Of a DNA stretch of 64,000 bases, positions 48,972 to 60,282 are shown one piece after another. Position 1 is the stretch's first letter, and every line of letters starts with the position of its first letter. Position numbers and translations under genes: made by a program. Under the pieces are notes generated by a model that did no database searches, was not told the origin of the DNA, and saw nothing but the letters and a program-made list of their open reading frames with translations. The stretch comes from Cannabis sativa (lineage: Eukaryota > Streptophyta > Magnoliopsida > Rosales > Cannabaceae), in the NCBI RefSeq assembly GCF_029168945.1, contig NC_083605.1, positions 18,427,280-18,491,279 of the forward strand. Direction: 5' to 3'.

Positions 48972-50856
48972 TGTTGGGTTTTATGCCCTAAATAAAACTC
49001 TGTTTCAATGTAATCCAGATTATTCTATATCAATAAAGTGACAGAAGTAATTTTTCATTCACTTGTGTATGTTTTGGTTCACTTAATCAATTGCTTGTCT
49101 ATTTGATTTATAAATTCATCCAAACCCCTTTCACATACTTGAACATGTTTATTGTGTTGTCAACACAGTGGAAAATAAACATGACTATGTGAATAAAGTA
49201 TTCCTAGATTTATCAGAACACTGGGTTTCACTGATATGACAATCTACAACAGAGTTTACTTACATTTGGAGAAATGTTATGTTCTTTCCAGAACATAGGT
49301 TAAAGTAAAGCTCAGGTTGGATGCATGGAGTATGCATTGGAATGGACCGATATTGAACTTTGAATTATATTTTGAAACTTACCGTAAACATCTATTCAAT
49401 TCAATATCATAAGTTGATCCTAGATCACATGATCTAAATCCTGATATGGTTAGGCTTAATTTCAAGAGTATTATTCGTGTTCTTTGATTTGTTAGTTAAG
49501 CCTAAATCTTTAGTCTGGGCAATACATACATTTTGGGAACACGGTAGTGCGATTGAGTGGGAGCGCTAACATAAATATGGAATCTATAGCTTCTATCTGG
49601 CGAATAGTAAGCAAAGGGTGATTTCCTTCGAGCTTAACCAAACGAGATAAATGATTGAGTACTCATTTCACTTAGTTGAAATATCATTTATACAGGGTTA
49701 AGTGTTTTAAGGATAAAATACATTGTAGGGTGTTACGGTAATTTAAGTCCCTTTACAGTGTAAATCATCCATATAGAGGATCATTGATCACATTAGGATT
49801 ATAACAATGGATAACTAATAATGTGTCTATATGGTGGAACATATAGAGCATTCTATATACTGAGAGTGCAATTCTGAGTTCTATGTGTGGATTCAACGAA
49901 GAATTAATAAGTCAGTGAATTTAAGTGGTAAATTCTAGATCTGCTTATTGGAAGCTCGGATATATAGACCCATGGTCCCCTCACTAGTTGAGATGATATT
50001 ACTTGTAAGACTCATTTAATTGATTTTAATTAATCAATTAAAAATTCTCAAGATGGACTTGTCAGTTTGAGAATTTAGCACTTATTAAGGGCAAAACAGT
50101 AAATAGAGATTTTGAAGGGCATATTTATTAATTAGGAAACTTTAATTAGTTTCATTATTAATAGAGTAAATGATAATATATTATTTGATAATTATTTTTA
50201 ATTATTAAATAATTAGATTTATCATTAATATGGTTGAACAATGGAATTGGCAATTTTTCACAAAAAGGGAAACTATCAAGTGTAGGAAAAGGAAAGTTGG
50301 AAAAGTGGCAAGCCTTGTTTTCACATTGCCTAGGCCGGCCACTTACCTTCCTTTTCCCTTTGATTTTCTCAATTCAAAATGTCAATCATAGCCCTTGGTG
50401 GTCTTCTATAAATAGAAGGCAAAGGCTTCAGAGTTTCACACATCTGTACAACTGAAAAAGCTTTTCACAGCATTATTCTGAAAGAATTTTCTCTCAGAAA
50501 ATTCTCTCTGAGCCGCCACCCTCTCTCTCTCTATCCCTTCACTGTTTCGAAATGTATGAGTGCTAGAGTAGTGCCCACACACATCAATTAATGCCTCAAT
50601 CATAGTGAGGAAGGCTGTGTAGATTTCAGAGACAACAAAGAAGGACTTTCGGGCTCAGATCTTGATTATACTCTGCTACAGAAAGGAATCAAGGGTTAGA
50701 GATCTGAGTGGGAGGAGACATATATATATTCCGCTGCAATCACTGTAAGATTTCTGATACGTGTTTAATTTCATATCGTTTTAGAAGTCATATTTAGGTT
50801 GTTAAATCAACATACTTGTGAGTAGATCTAAGTTCCTGGTAAAATAACTTCCAACA
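48972..50856 (+). repeat. LTR 3 of tandem element D
   Basis: 1885 bp, ending CCAACA and followed by TSD TGAAC (50857-50861). TATAAATA is at 50407-50414. A few small changes near the 3' end (a TA insertion and loss of CTCTTAT) distinguish it from LTRs 1 and 2. Confidence 0.9.
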
Positions 50857-50861
50857 TGAAC

Positions 50862-50951
50862 CATGCAACATTAAATGTTATTTCTTATCTATATTAATAA
50901 GTAAATCTGATTATATTGAAATGAGTTTTATTTAGGGCATAAAACCCAACA
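50862..50951 (-). repeat. 5' LTR of element C, last part
   Basis: The 90 bp continuing C's 5' LTR after D, ending GGGCATAAAACCCAACA. B integrase sequence follows. Confidence 0.88.
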
Positions 50952-53039
50952 GTTCAAAGATCATTTAATTGAACTTGGAATTGAATCCCAATTAACCGCC
51001 CCTAGCACTCAACAGCAAAATGGAGTTGCCAAAAGACGGAATCGCACGCTTTTGGAAATGGTTAGGTCCATGCTTAGTTACTCAACTCTACCTACGTCCT
51101 TCTGGGGATATGCAATTCAGATGGCAACCGACATTTTAAATGTTGTTCCATCTAAATCAATCCCTAAGACACCTTTAGAACTATGGAATGGTCGTACACC
51201 TAGTTTACGCCATTACAGAATCTGGGGGTGCCCTGCTCATGTCTTGAGAAAGAAAGAAGGCAAACTTGAATCACGAACTGAAGTTTGCATGTTTGTCGGA
51301 AATTCCAAAGAGACTAGGGGTGGACTATTTTATAGTCGCAAGGATGATAAAGTTTTTGTTTCCACAAACGCCACTTTCCTTGAAGATAACTATGTTAAGA
51401 ATTTCAAACCACAAAGTAAAGTAGTGTTGGAGGAAATGCTTTCAGATATAAGTCCTTCCAATGTTTCGTCTCTTCCACTCGAGAAGAGGACAATCCCACT
51501 CCCTCAGTCGAACCAACTGAGAAAACTACTGCTAAAGTTCCTGTTCAGAAGATCACCGCTCCTCGTCGTAGTGGGAGGGTTTCAACAAAACAAGCTCGTT
51601 ATGGCTTGGATGGTGAAATCAATATGGTCGTTGGTGACGGTATTGATGACGACCCATTAACCTATAAACAGGCAATGGCTAGTCCGCAACGGAAACGATG
51701 GTTAGCCGGCATGGATTCAGAAGTGGATTCCATGAAAAAGAACAAAGTCTTGGAATATGTAGACGCACCTGATGACTATCATCCAATCGGATGTAAGTGA
51801 GTTTACAAGAAGAAAAGAGGCGTTGGAGGTGAAGTCGAAACTTTTAAAGCTAGACTTGTAGCCAAGGGCTGTACCCAAAGAGAAGGTGTGGACTATGAGG
51901 AAACTTTCAGTCCTGTTGCCATGCTCAAATCCGTCCGAATTCTTCTATCCATAGCTGCTGCTTTCGATTATGAAATCTGGCAAATGGATGTCAAGACTGC
52001 CTTCCTTAATGGAGTACTTAAAGAAACCATCTATATGGAGCAACCAGAAGGCTATGTTCTTCAAGGGCAGGAAAAGAAAGTTTTCAAATTAAATAAGTCT
52101 ATCTATGGACTTAAGCAAGCTTCTCGCTCATGGAACAAAAGGTTTGATGAAATCATCAAGACCTACGGCTTTCTTTAGAATCAAGATGAACCTTGTGTTT
52201 ACCAACTCAAGGAAGACCAAGTAGTAGTATTCCTGGTCCTTTATGTTGACGACATTTTGATTATTGGAAACAATATCAAGAAAATAACTAACATCAAGGA
52301 ATGGCTTAACACTCAATTCGATATGAAAGATTTGGGTGAGGCAGCCTATGTTCTTAGTATTCAGATTATCAGAAACCACAAGAACAGATCTCTTGCTCTC
52401 TCTCAAACAACCTATATTGACAAAGTTTTAGAGAGATTCTCCATGAACAACAGCAATGGGGCGAATATGCCTTCTAGATATGGTATCCGTCTATCTAAGG
52501 AATAGTCTCCTACTGATCCTCAAGAGATAGAGGACATGGCGAAAATTTCTTATGCTTCTGCAGTTGGAAGTCTAATGTATGCAATGTTATGCACTAGACC
52601 TGACATCTGCTATGCAGTTGGAATCGTGAGCAGGTATCAGTCTAATCCAGGACAGGAACATTGGAATGCAGTTAAGTATATTCTGAAATACTTAAAGAGT
52701 ACAAGAAATCTTGTATTAGTCTATAAGGGTGGTGCTTTAAATCCCATAGGCTATACTGATTCAGATTTCCAGGCATGTCTTGAAGACAGGAAATCTACAT
52801 CTGGGATGGTGTTTACTCTTGGGGGTGGAGCGGTGGTTTGGAGAAGTGCTAAACAAACTGCGATATCAGACTCAACGATGGAAGTAGAATACATAACTGC
52901 AGCAAAAGCTGTTAAAGAGCTTGTCTGGCTAAGAAAGTTCTTCACCAGTATCGGTGTCGTGCCTGGAATGGAAAAGCCTATGGTCCTACTTTGTGATAAT
53001 AATGGAGCAATAACCAATAGTAAGGAACCTCGAAGTCAC
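50952..53039 (+). pseudogene. Element B pol, mid-integrase to RNase H, part 1
   Basis: It resumes just past the second integrase aspartate region with the DD35E glutamate region (one residue changed from E, VAKRRNR). RT follows, with QMDVKTAFLNG and YVDD, then most of RNase H. Breaks include a frameshift near 51470, a TGA near 51800, a TAG near 52178 and a TAG near 52504. It is more diverged from E than D is, so B is older. Solo LTR F interrupts it at 53040. Confidence 0.88.
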
Positions 53040-54987
53040 TGTTGGTATTATATTTATCCAGGATCTTAGATCTATTTGCAAGTATGTTGATTTAACAACC
53101 TAATATTGAACTTCTAAAACGATGAACTAAACACATAAAAGTTAAGAATAACTTACAGTGATTGCAGCGGAATTTATGTCTCCTTCCACTCAGATCTCTA
53201 ACCCTTGATTCCTGTCTGTAGCAGAGTATAATCAAGATCTGAGCCCGAAAGTTCTTCAGTTGGATGTGATCCTTCACAGTCTTCCAAACTATGATGAGAT
53301 ACTGAATGATGTGAGTGGGCACTTCTCTCTCACTAGGGAATTTCGAAATCTCTCTTTGTTTTTCTCTCTTAATTTCATGTGATACACTTTGCAAAGCAAA
53401 GTTTTCTCAAGCAAACACATGCATACAAAGAGAGGAGAGGGGATGCTATAAATAGGAAAAGAGAAGACCACAACTTTCCAAATAAACAGTTTCCTCTTTT
53501 ACTGTGTAATAGAATAACTGCCTTATTTAGTGTGATTCACCACTTTCCTATTTAGGCTAGGCTTTGATTAGCAATTAAATGACAAATTAAATTGAAAAAT
53601 AATAATTGGGAAAAGGCAATGATGTGGCCGTCCATGGTGTGAATGGGCCTCACATTGATTTTGCAGTTTCCTCAATTTTATTTCTATTTCTCCAAAAATG
53701 CCATTTTTCCAATTCTAATCATTTAAATGCCAAAACCAATTATTTAATAACTAAAATAGATTATTAAATAATATTGCCATTTAAAATTAATTATTAATTC
53801 AGACATGCAAAGTCTCATAATTAATAATTAAACCTAAAAACCCTCTTATTTACGATTTCATCCCTAAACTGTGAGAATTCACAAATTAGACATAGTCTAA
53901 CTTTTAGAATTATAATTGATTAATCATAAATCAATTATAGAGTCCTACAAACAGTATAATCTCAACTAGAATGGGGACCATGGATCTATATTCTGAGCTT
54001 CCAATAAGTTGAACCGATTTACCAAGTAAATCCCTAACTTATTAATTCCTCGTTGAATCCACTCTTAGAACTTGGAATTGCACTCTCAGACTTATATAGA
54101 GCATATCATATGTTTCACGATATCAATATGCTATCTCATTTAACCATTGTTATAATCTTAATGTGATTTAGAGATCCTCTATATAGATGATTTACATCGA
54201 GACGGGACCAATTTACCGTTTACACCCCTCAATGTATTTTGCCCATTTGAACACTTAGTTACCTGTAAATGATGTTTTAGTGATCTAATATATAGTCACT
54301 GAAACAAGAGCTCCTCCATTTACTTCTATTTAACTAAGCTCAAAAGGAATCATCACTTTACTTCTATACACCAGTAGAAGCTATAGATTTCCATATTTAT
54401 GTTTAGCACTCCCTATTCAGTTCTGCTATCATGTTCCCAAAATATATGTATTATCCTGACTCAAAGCAGGCTTTAACTAATAAATAAAAGAACAAGAATA
54501 GCACTCCTGAGATTGAGCCTAAGCATATCAGGATTTAGATTCTCTTAATATAAGATCAACTTCTGATATTGACTTGGAAAGATACAACGGTAAGTTTACA
54601 ATATCTTTAACCAAGTTCAATATCGGTCCAGTCCAATGCATACTCCATGCATCCGAAACCAGTATACTTTGCCAATGTTCTGGAAAGAACATAACACTTA
54701 CTCCAAGTGTAAGTATACTTCATCGCTGATTATCACATCAGTGTAAATCCAAAACACTGATGAACAGGGACCAAATCTTTTGAATCATATAATCACAATC
54801 ACATTCCACTGTATTGACGATACTGTAATTGTGAATAACTATATGTTCTGGATTTAACTGATTTTGTGCACATATCAAGTATATGTATTAAACCATAAAC
54901 ATGTAACATATATGTAAACATACTTCACTTCCAAATTGATAACTAATCAGATTGTAATGAGTTTTATTTAGGGCATAAAACCCAACA
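53040..54987 (-). repeat. Minus-strand copia solo LTR F
   Basis: A single 1948-bp LTR in reverse orientation, from TGTTGGTATT to GGGCATAAAACCCAACA, flanked by GTCAC on both sides (53035-53039 and 54988-54992). B's RNase H frame continues directly after it. No internal sequence is left. Small frames inside it are chance. Confidence 0.92.
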
Positions 54988-54992
54988 GTCAC

Positions 54993-55187
54993 AAGAGAAG
55001 CAAACACATAGAAAGGAAGTATCACATCATCAGAGAATATGTGGCAAGAGAGGATGTACTGGTTGAGAAAGTGGACACAGAAGACAACTTAGCTGATCCA
55101 TTCACCAAAGTCTTGGTCGTAACTGCATTTGAAAAGCACCGTCAGAATTTAGGATTAATTGATATGTACAGATTAGTTTTATATTAG
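54993..55187 (+). pseudogene. Element B pol, C-terminal end
   Basis: The last RNase H segment and polyprotein tail, including KHIERKYHIIREY and NLADPFTKV. The stop used by E is changed, so the frame runs five codons further to a TAG at 55185-55187. Confidence 0.85.
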
Positions 55188-55190
55188 TGC

Positions 55191-55201
55191 AAGTGGGAGT
55201 T
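55191..55201 (+). other. Polypurine tract of B
   Basis: AAGTGGGAGTT, next to B's 3' LTR. Confidence 0.8.
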
Positions 55202-57117
55202 TGTTGGGTTTTATGCCCTAAATAAAACTCCATTTCAATGTAATCCATTTTATTCAACATCAATAAAGAAACAGAAATATTTTTCATTCATTTGTGCATG
55301 TTTTGGTTCATGTTATCAATTGCTTGTCTATTTGATTTATAAATTCATTTCAAACCCTTTTCACATACTTGATCTTGTTTATTGTATTGTCAACACATTG
55401 AAAAGTAAACACGACTATGTGAATAAAGATTCCTAGATTTATCAGACACAGGGTTTTACTGATATGATAATCTACAACAGAGTTTACTTGCATTTGGTAT
55501 AATGCTATGTTCTTTCCAGAGCATTGGTTAAAGTAAAGCTCAGGTTGGGTGCATGGAGTATGCATCGGAAGGGACCGATATTGAACTTTGACATAGATTT
55601 ATCAAACTTACCGTAATATCTATTCAAGTCAATATCGCCTAGTTGATCCTAGATCAAATGATCTTAATCCTGATATGATTAGGCTCAATCTCATGAGTGT
55701 TATTCGTGTTCTTTGTTTTGTTAGTTAAGCCTACTTTTGGGTCAGGGTGATACGTACATTTTGGGAACACGGTAGTGCAATTGAGTGGGAGCGCTAACAT
55801 AAATATGGAATCTATAGCTTCTATCTAGCGAATAGAAAGTAAAGGATGATTTCCTTCGAGCTTGACCAAACGAAAATAAGTGGTGGAGTACTCATTTCAC
55901 ATAGCTGAAATATCATTTATACGGAGTTAAGTGTTTTAAGGATAAAATACATTGTAGGGTTTTACGGTAATCTAATCCCTTTACAGTGTAGATCATTCAT
56001 ATAGAGGATCATTGATCAAATTAGGATTATAACAATGGATAACTAATGGCATGTCTATATGGTGGAACATATAGAGCGTTCTATATACTGAGAGTGCAAT
56101 TCTAAGTTCGATGCGTGGATTCAACGAAGAATTAATAAGTCAGTGAATTTAGGTTATAAATTCTTGATCTGCTTATTGGAAGCTCGGTTATATAGACCCA
56201 TGGTCCCCCCACTAGTTGAGACAATATTACTTGTAAGACTCATTTAATTGGTTTTTGATTAATCAATTATAATTCTCAAATTAGACTGTCTATTTGTGAA
56301 TTTTTCACTAAGTAAGGGCTAAATTGTAAAGAAAGAGTTTTTAGGGCATATTTGTTAATTAAGATACTTTGTATGGTTCAATTAATAAATATGATAAATG
56401 ACTATATTATTTAATAATTATTTATAGTTATTAAATAGTTAGAATTGGCATTTAAATGGTTGAATTTGAAAATTGGCGTTTTTGGGAAAATGAGATGCAG
56501 AAATGATAAAACTGCAAAATTACAAAAAGTGAGGCCCAAATCCATATAGCCATGGCCGGCCACTTTTATAGGCTTTATCATCTGATATTTTCATTATTTT
56601 AATACCAAATAATTCAAACCTAACCCTATGTGGAATGCTATAAATAGATAGTGAAGGCTTCAGAAAATTTACACTTAAAAATACACTTTCATATCTTGTT
56701 TCCTTCAGAGAAAAACCTGAGCCTTCTCTCTCTAACCTAGCCGCCACCTATACCCTCTTCTTCTTCCTTGAATAATTTTGAACCTCTTAGTGATAGAGTA
56801 GTGCCCACACACAGCAAGTGATACCTCAATCATAGTGAGGAAGATCAGGAAGAAAGACATTCAACAAGAAGGAGATTCAACAATAAAGAAAGGAGAGAAA
56901 GAGATCCAGGTTCAGATCTTGATAATACTCTGTGACAGAAAGGATACAAGGGTTAGAGATCTGAACGGAAGGAGACATTTTATTCCGCTGCACCCAATGT
57001 AAGGTTTCTCATACTTTATATGTGTTTAATTTATAATCGTTTTAGAAATTCATATTTAGGGTGTTAATCAATATACTTGTGAGTAGATCTAAGATCCTGG
57101 TAAAATAATTTCCAACA
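55202..57117 (+). repeat. 3' LTR of element B
   Basis: 1916 bp, TGTTGG to CCAACA, followed by TSD GTTGA. A TATAAATA box lies near 56639. Length equals the 5' LTR. Confidence 0.92.
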
Positions 57118-57122
57118 GTTGA

Positions 57123-57297
57123 CAACACTATAATCATGAACAAATACATATGTTCTGGACTTAATAGAATTTATACATTAAATATAATCATGAAATAAAT
57201 CATGTGAACCATGCAACATAAAATGAATTCTGATCTTTATTAATTAGTAAATCTGATTCTATTGAAATGGGTTTTATTTAGGGCACAAAACCCAACA
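57123..57297 (-). repeat. Solo LTR A, second part
   Basis: It continues the LTR interrupted at 9987 and ends GGGCACAAAACCCAACA, followed by TSD GAATT. G coding sequence resumes immediately. Confidence 0.88.
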
Positions 57298-57963
57298 GAA
57301 TTACCCTACGCATGACCTAGAACTTGCCACGGTAATCTTTGTCTTGAAAATTTGGAGATGTTATTTATATGGCGTAAAGTTTGAGTTATACTCAGATCAT
57401 AAGAGCTTGAAGTATCTTTTTACTCAAAGGTACTTGAACGTGAGATAAAGAAGATGGGTTAAGTATATGGAGGACTATGATTTCACTTTGCAGTAGCACC
57501 CTAGGAAAGCTAATGTAGTAGTTGATGCACTAAGTAGAAAGCCTCATGGTACTTTGGCATGTTTGGGTCTTGAGGACTGGAAAAGGATAATCACAATGGG
57601 TGATTATAACTTGCAATACTATGAAGGGGAAGAGGTAGCTTGTATCTCTAACATAGTGGCTACACCAATGCTACTTCAACAAGTTAAGCAACGTCAGTGG
57701 CAAGATGAAAAGCTAAGACTTATTTAAAAGTGAATCCAAGATGGTAAGCAACTAGATGGGTGGACAGTTAATGATGAAGGGTACCTATACCATATGGGAA
57801 GGCTAGTTGTTACAAATATCCCTGATCTTAAGGAGTCCATTTTAATTGAGGCCCATAGATCCATGTTTGTTGTACATCATGGAAGTACAAAGATGTACCA
57901 AGATTTGAAGAGACAATATTGGTGGGAAGGTATGAAAAGAGATGTGGCTAGCTTTTGTCAGCA
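57298..57963 (+). pseudogene. Gypsy element G: RNase H to integrase N-terminus
   Basis: Translation continues RNase H (THDLELA-, [13 protein letters not shown] motifs), then the ALSRK tether and the start of integrase with the HH pair of the zinc-binding region (AHRSMF...HHGSTKMYQDL) and a YWWEGMK motif. Several in-frame stops are present (near 57449, 57494, 57726). The expected C..C pair of the zinc site is incomplete: the usual spacing before CQ is shortened at the point where solo LTR S was inserted. Confidence 0.88.
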
Positions 57964-58377
57964 TGTAACACCCTAACTAACATAGGCGTATTACGTGATT
58001 TTTAAACATACTGTGCAGCTCGTTGCTAATCAACGAGGTTTATGGAAAAACGTGATTAATTAAAATTTTGCTTTTTAATTAAACTTATAAAACAATATTA
58101 CAAAAGACTCGGGATCCCGATTATAAAATCATTTACAAAAAGATTTAACTCATTAACTGATACATAAAATAAAGGTCGTCTAACGACCAGTTACAAAAAT
58201 CAGCCTCGATGTCCAGATGATCGTACGCTCCAGGCCTAACCGCCCCGACATGTACAATCTTCACAAGCTCGCTCACGGTCCATCAGCTTTAGCCTTGCCT
58301 TTACCTACACATAAACGTAGAACTGTGAGTCGACAGACTCAGTAAGAAAAGCATAATAATACTCATACATAATTCTA

Positions 58378-58470
58378 ACTGCCGTGTCCAACACGATACT
58401 GAGTCCCGCTACTGCCGTGTCCAACACGATACTGAGCCACTACTGCCATGTCCAACATGGTACTGAGTTT
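58378..58470 (+). repeat. Tandem repeat 1 in S, about 30-bp units
   Basis: Three units of the type CTGCCGTGTCCAACACGATA, each with a CGTGT-CCA-ACACG inverted repeat. In the third the arms are CATGT and ACATG, still complementary. Both changes are CpG-to-TpG/CpA, so methylation decay explains them as well as selection does. Confidence 0.6.
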
Positions 58471-58507
58471 TGAACGTTCATAGGGACGGTACTATTGACA
58501 CGTAACA

Positions 58508-58725
58508 GCCTGATCGGTCGAACCGGTCATACTCCGGCTGCTGGTCATACTCCAGCCTGTATTGACGTGTTACTATATCCTCCTGATCGGTCGAACCGGT
58601 CATACTCCAGCCTGTACCGATGGGATACGTCAATAGTACGGAACCACCAACCAAGTGTCAGCCTGATCGGTCGAACCGGTCATACTCCGGCTGCTGGTCA
58701 TACTCCAGCCTGTACCGACGTGACA
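58508..58725 (+). repeat. Tandem repeat 2 in S, about 50-bp units
   Basis: Three units starting CTGATCGGTCGAACCGGTCA, two of them with the extra CTGCTGGTCATACTCCAGCC segment. Each has a CGGT-CGA-ACCG inverted repeat. The open frame across this stretch reads repeats only and is not a gene. Confidence 0.6.
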
Positions 58726-59740
58726 GGGTTGGATGGTTCGAAGCCAACATACATAACTAATGTAATCTAATAGGCTTCCTACATGCACGCTAAACATGTA
58801 ATCTACATATGCATACTGTTATACTAATCTTACCTGGATTCCGAATTCGGGTGTGCCGTCAACCCGATCGGAACCTTAGCCGACGGCGGATTACAGGCTC
58901 CTAAACCATAAAAATCACAACACTATAAGTGACACGCTAAATCACTTCCCGGGGACTAAAACTAGGAACTAAAAGTTTCCCTATCGATAAAAAGCATGGC
59001 AATACCCCTTAAAACATAAAAACGAGGAAAAACACGGGTTCTGAAAATTCCCCAGCCGGTAGACCGGTTGCCCAACTGGAATTCCGGTTACGGAAATTCG
59101 GGACCCTCATCCGAATTCGGATGCACAACCAGATTCGGTTCCTCGCGAGCGACAACAATCAAATTTTCATATCTTGCTCAAATCAACCCCAAATTGATTC
59201 AAACCTTCCAGACCTATTCCATATACCCCACATAACATTTCCAAAGCATCAAACCTACCCAGAAACCACAAACACGAAAAATGCCATTGGAGCTCAAGCT
59301 TTGAGTTCTAAACTCAAACTTGAGCAAAACCACCTAACAAGCATTCCAACTAGCTTAATTCTACTTAATCAAGCTTAACTAAGCTTCTGAAAACAAATAA
59401 AAACATTAACAACCATACAGCAACAGATTACACAATTTTCATGTTGAAAACCAAACTTTTGCATAAGAAAACTCTAGCATGCTCAACCTAGGAATCATAC
59501 TCCACAAGTAGCTTAATTAACATCTAAAAATCATGCTTTTTAACCTCAGAAAATAACCACAGAATACAGCAGCAACAACATCCAAATCAACATGCATTTA
59601 CCCATTTTTTTATCAAAAATTCCAAGAAGACAAAGAAGGACAAGTTCAAGAACCTTACCAACAATTGAATTACACTTAAAATGGTTGAAAAATGTTTGAA
59701 TTGCTGAGAAAATCCCCCAGCCCTAGCAGCTCACACCAAG

Positions 59741-59742
<2 letters not shown>

Positions 59743-59781
<39 letters not shown>
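59743..59781 (+). repeat. (GA)n microsatellite in S
   Basis: About 19 GA units without interruption. Confidence 0.9.
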
Positions 59782-59784
<3 letters not shown>

Positions 59785-60282
59785 TGAGTGAAAATTTTTC
59801 TAACTTTTCTAACTTTGATTTTTTTGATAAAATGAATAAAAGCTAAGTAATATAAATCAAATCCATTTCAGCCACATATACAATGAAATAAACATTTAAT
59901 TTTCAAATAATCAAATCACTAAAAGACAAAAAGTCATTGGGGCAAAAAGACCATTTTGCCCCTCCACATTAAAATCACATAAATCATACTAAAGGGGTAT
60001 TTTTGGGAAATTCTAAATTCCCGGCCACTCCCGACATTCCCAATGTCTAAAACCAGTCCCAAACTACTAACATACTAAATTGTGATTTCTACTAAGCCAA
60101 ACGCCGAGTTCCAAAATACCGGGCACCGGAAATGCAAAATATGAAAACTACTGAATAACATAACCATGCATTTCTGAATTCCATAAATAACAGTATAATA
60201 AATTACTTAAATAGCTATAAATAATTTTCATAATTAATCATAATTAACTGATAATTTCCAAATTAACTAAGCGGGCTTTACA

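Larger units (their letters stand above)
32067..50856 (+). mobile_element. Tandem copia element D (LTR-internal-LTR-internal-LTR)
   Basis: Three closely similar LTRs (32067-33955, 42090-43979, 48972-50856) alternate with two internal regions. TGAAC flanks only the outer ends (32062-32066 and 50857-50861). The middle LTR is preceded by a polypurine tract and followed by a PBS, so it serves as 3' LTR of unit 1 and 5' LTR of unit 2. Both units are defective: unit 1 lacks leader to mid-integrase and hosts H, and unit 2 lacks RT. Unequal recombination between LTRs of two copies is the simplest origin. Confidence 0.88.
11924..50951 (-). mobile_element. Minus-strand non-autonomous copia element C, hosting E and D
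   Basis: Read on the minus strand: 5' LTR (30248-32066 plus 50862-50951), PBS (30229-30247), leader, two hairpin modules, collapsed pol (25624-26210 then 13721-15579), polypurine tract, and a 3' LTR missing its last 123 bp (11924-13709). It sits in the integrase region of B, whose coding sequence resumes at 50952; the expected TSD copy there is GTTCA, but the matching side was deleted. E is inserted in its pol and D in its 5' LTR. Like Z it has no gag. Confidence 0.85.
9988..57117 (+). mobile_element. Ty1/copia element B, deleted and interrupted
   Basis: The 5' LTR (9988-11903) and 3' LTR (55202-57117) are each 1916 bp, and TSD GTTGA flanks the whole (9983-9987 and 57118-57122). B lost its leader, gag, protease and first part of integrase at the 11924 junction. 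Its pol continues at 50952 after element C and again at 54993 after solo LTR F. The remaining frame carries stops and shifts, so B cannot be active. Confidence 0.88.
8287..57297 (-). mobile_element. Minus-strand copia solo LTR A, split by a 47-kb nest
   Basis: GAATT flanks both ends (8282-8286 and 57298-57302), and the interrupted G frame joins exactly across it. The A sequence consists of 8287-9987 and 57123-57297, together about 1.88 kb, one LTR length of the copia family in reverse orientation. No internal region of A remains, so LTR-LTR recombination probably left a solo LTR. Element B, with everything inside it, was then inserted into this LTR. Confidence 0.88.
57964..60282 (+). repeat. 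Gypsy-type solo LTR S inside G integrase
   Basis: 2319 bp with ends TGTAACACCC and GGGCTTTACA, flanked by CAGCA (57959-57963 and 60283-60287). G's integrase frame joins in register when one CAGCA copy is discounted. There are no PBS, coding region or second LTR, hence a solo LTR. Its sequence is unlike the copia LTRs, and it carries GC-rich repeats in its first half. The orientation is assigned only from the TGTAACACCC start, common in Ty3 LTRs. Confidence 0.88.

Noticed and set aside
58495..58770. A 91-codon frame in solo LTR S
   Set aside because: It simply reads the 50-bp tandem repeats and lies in an LTR.
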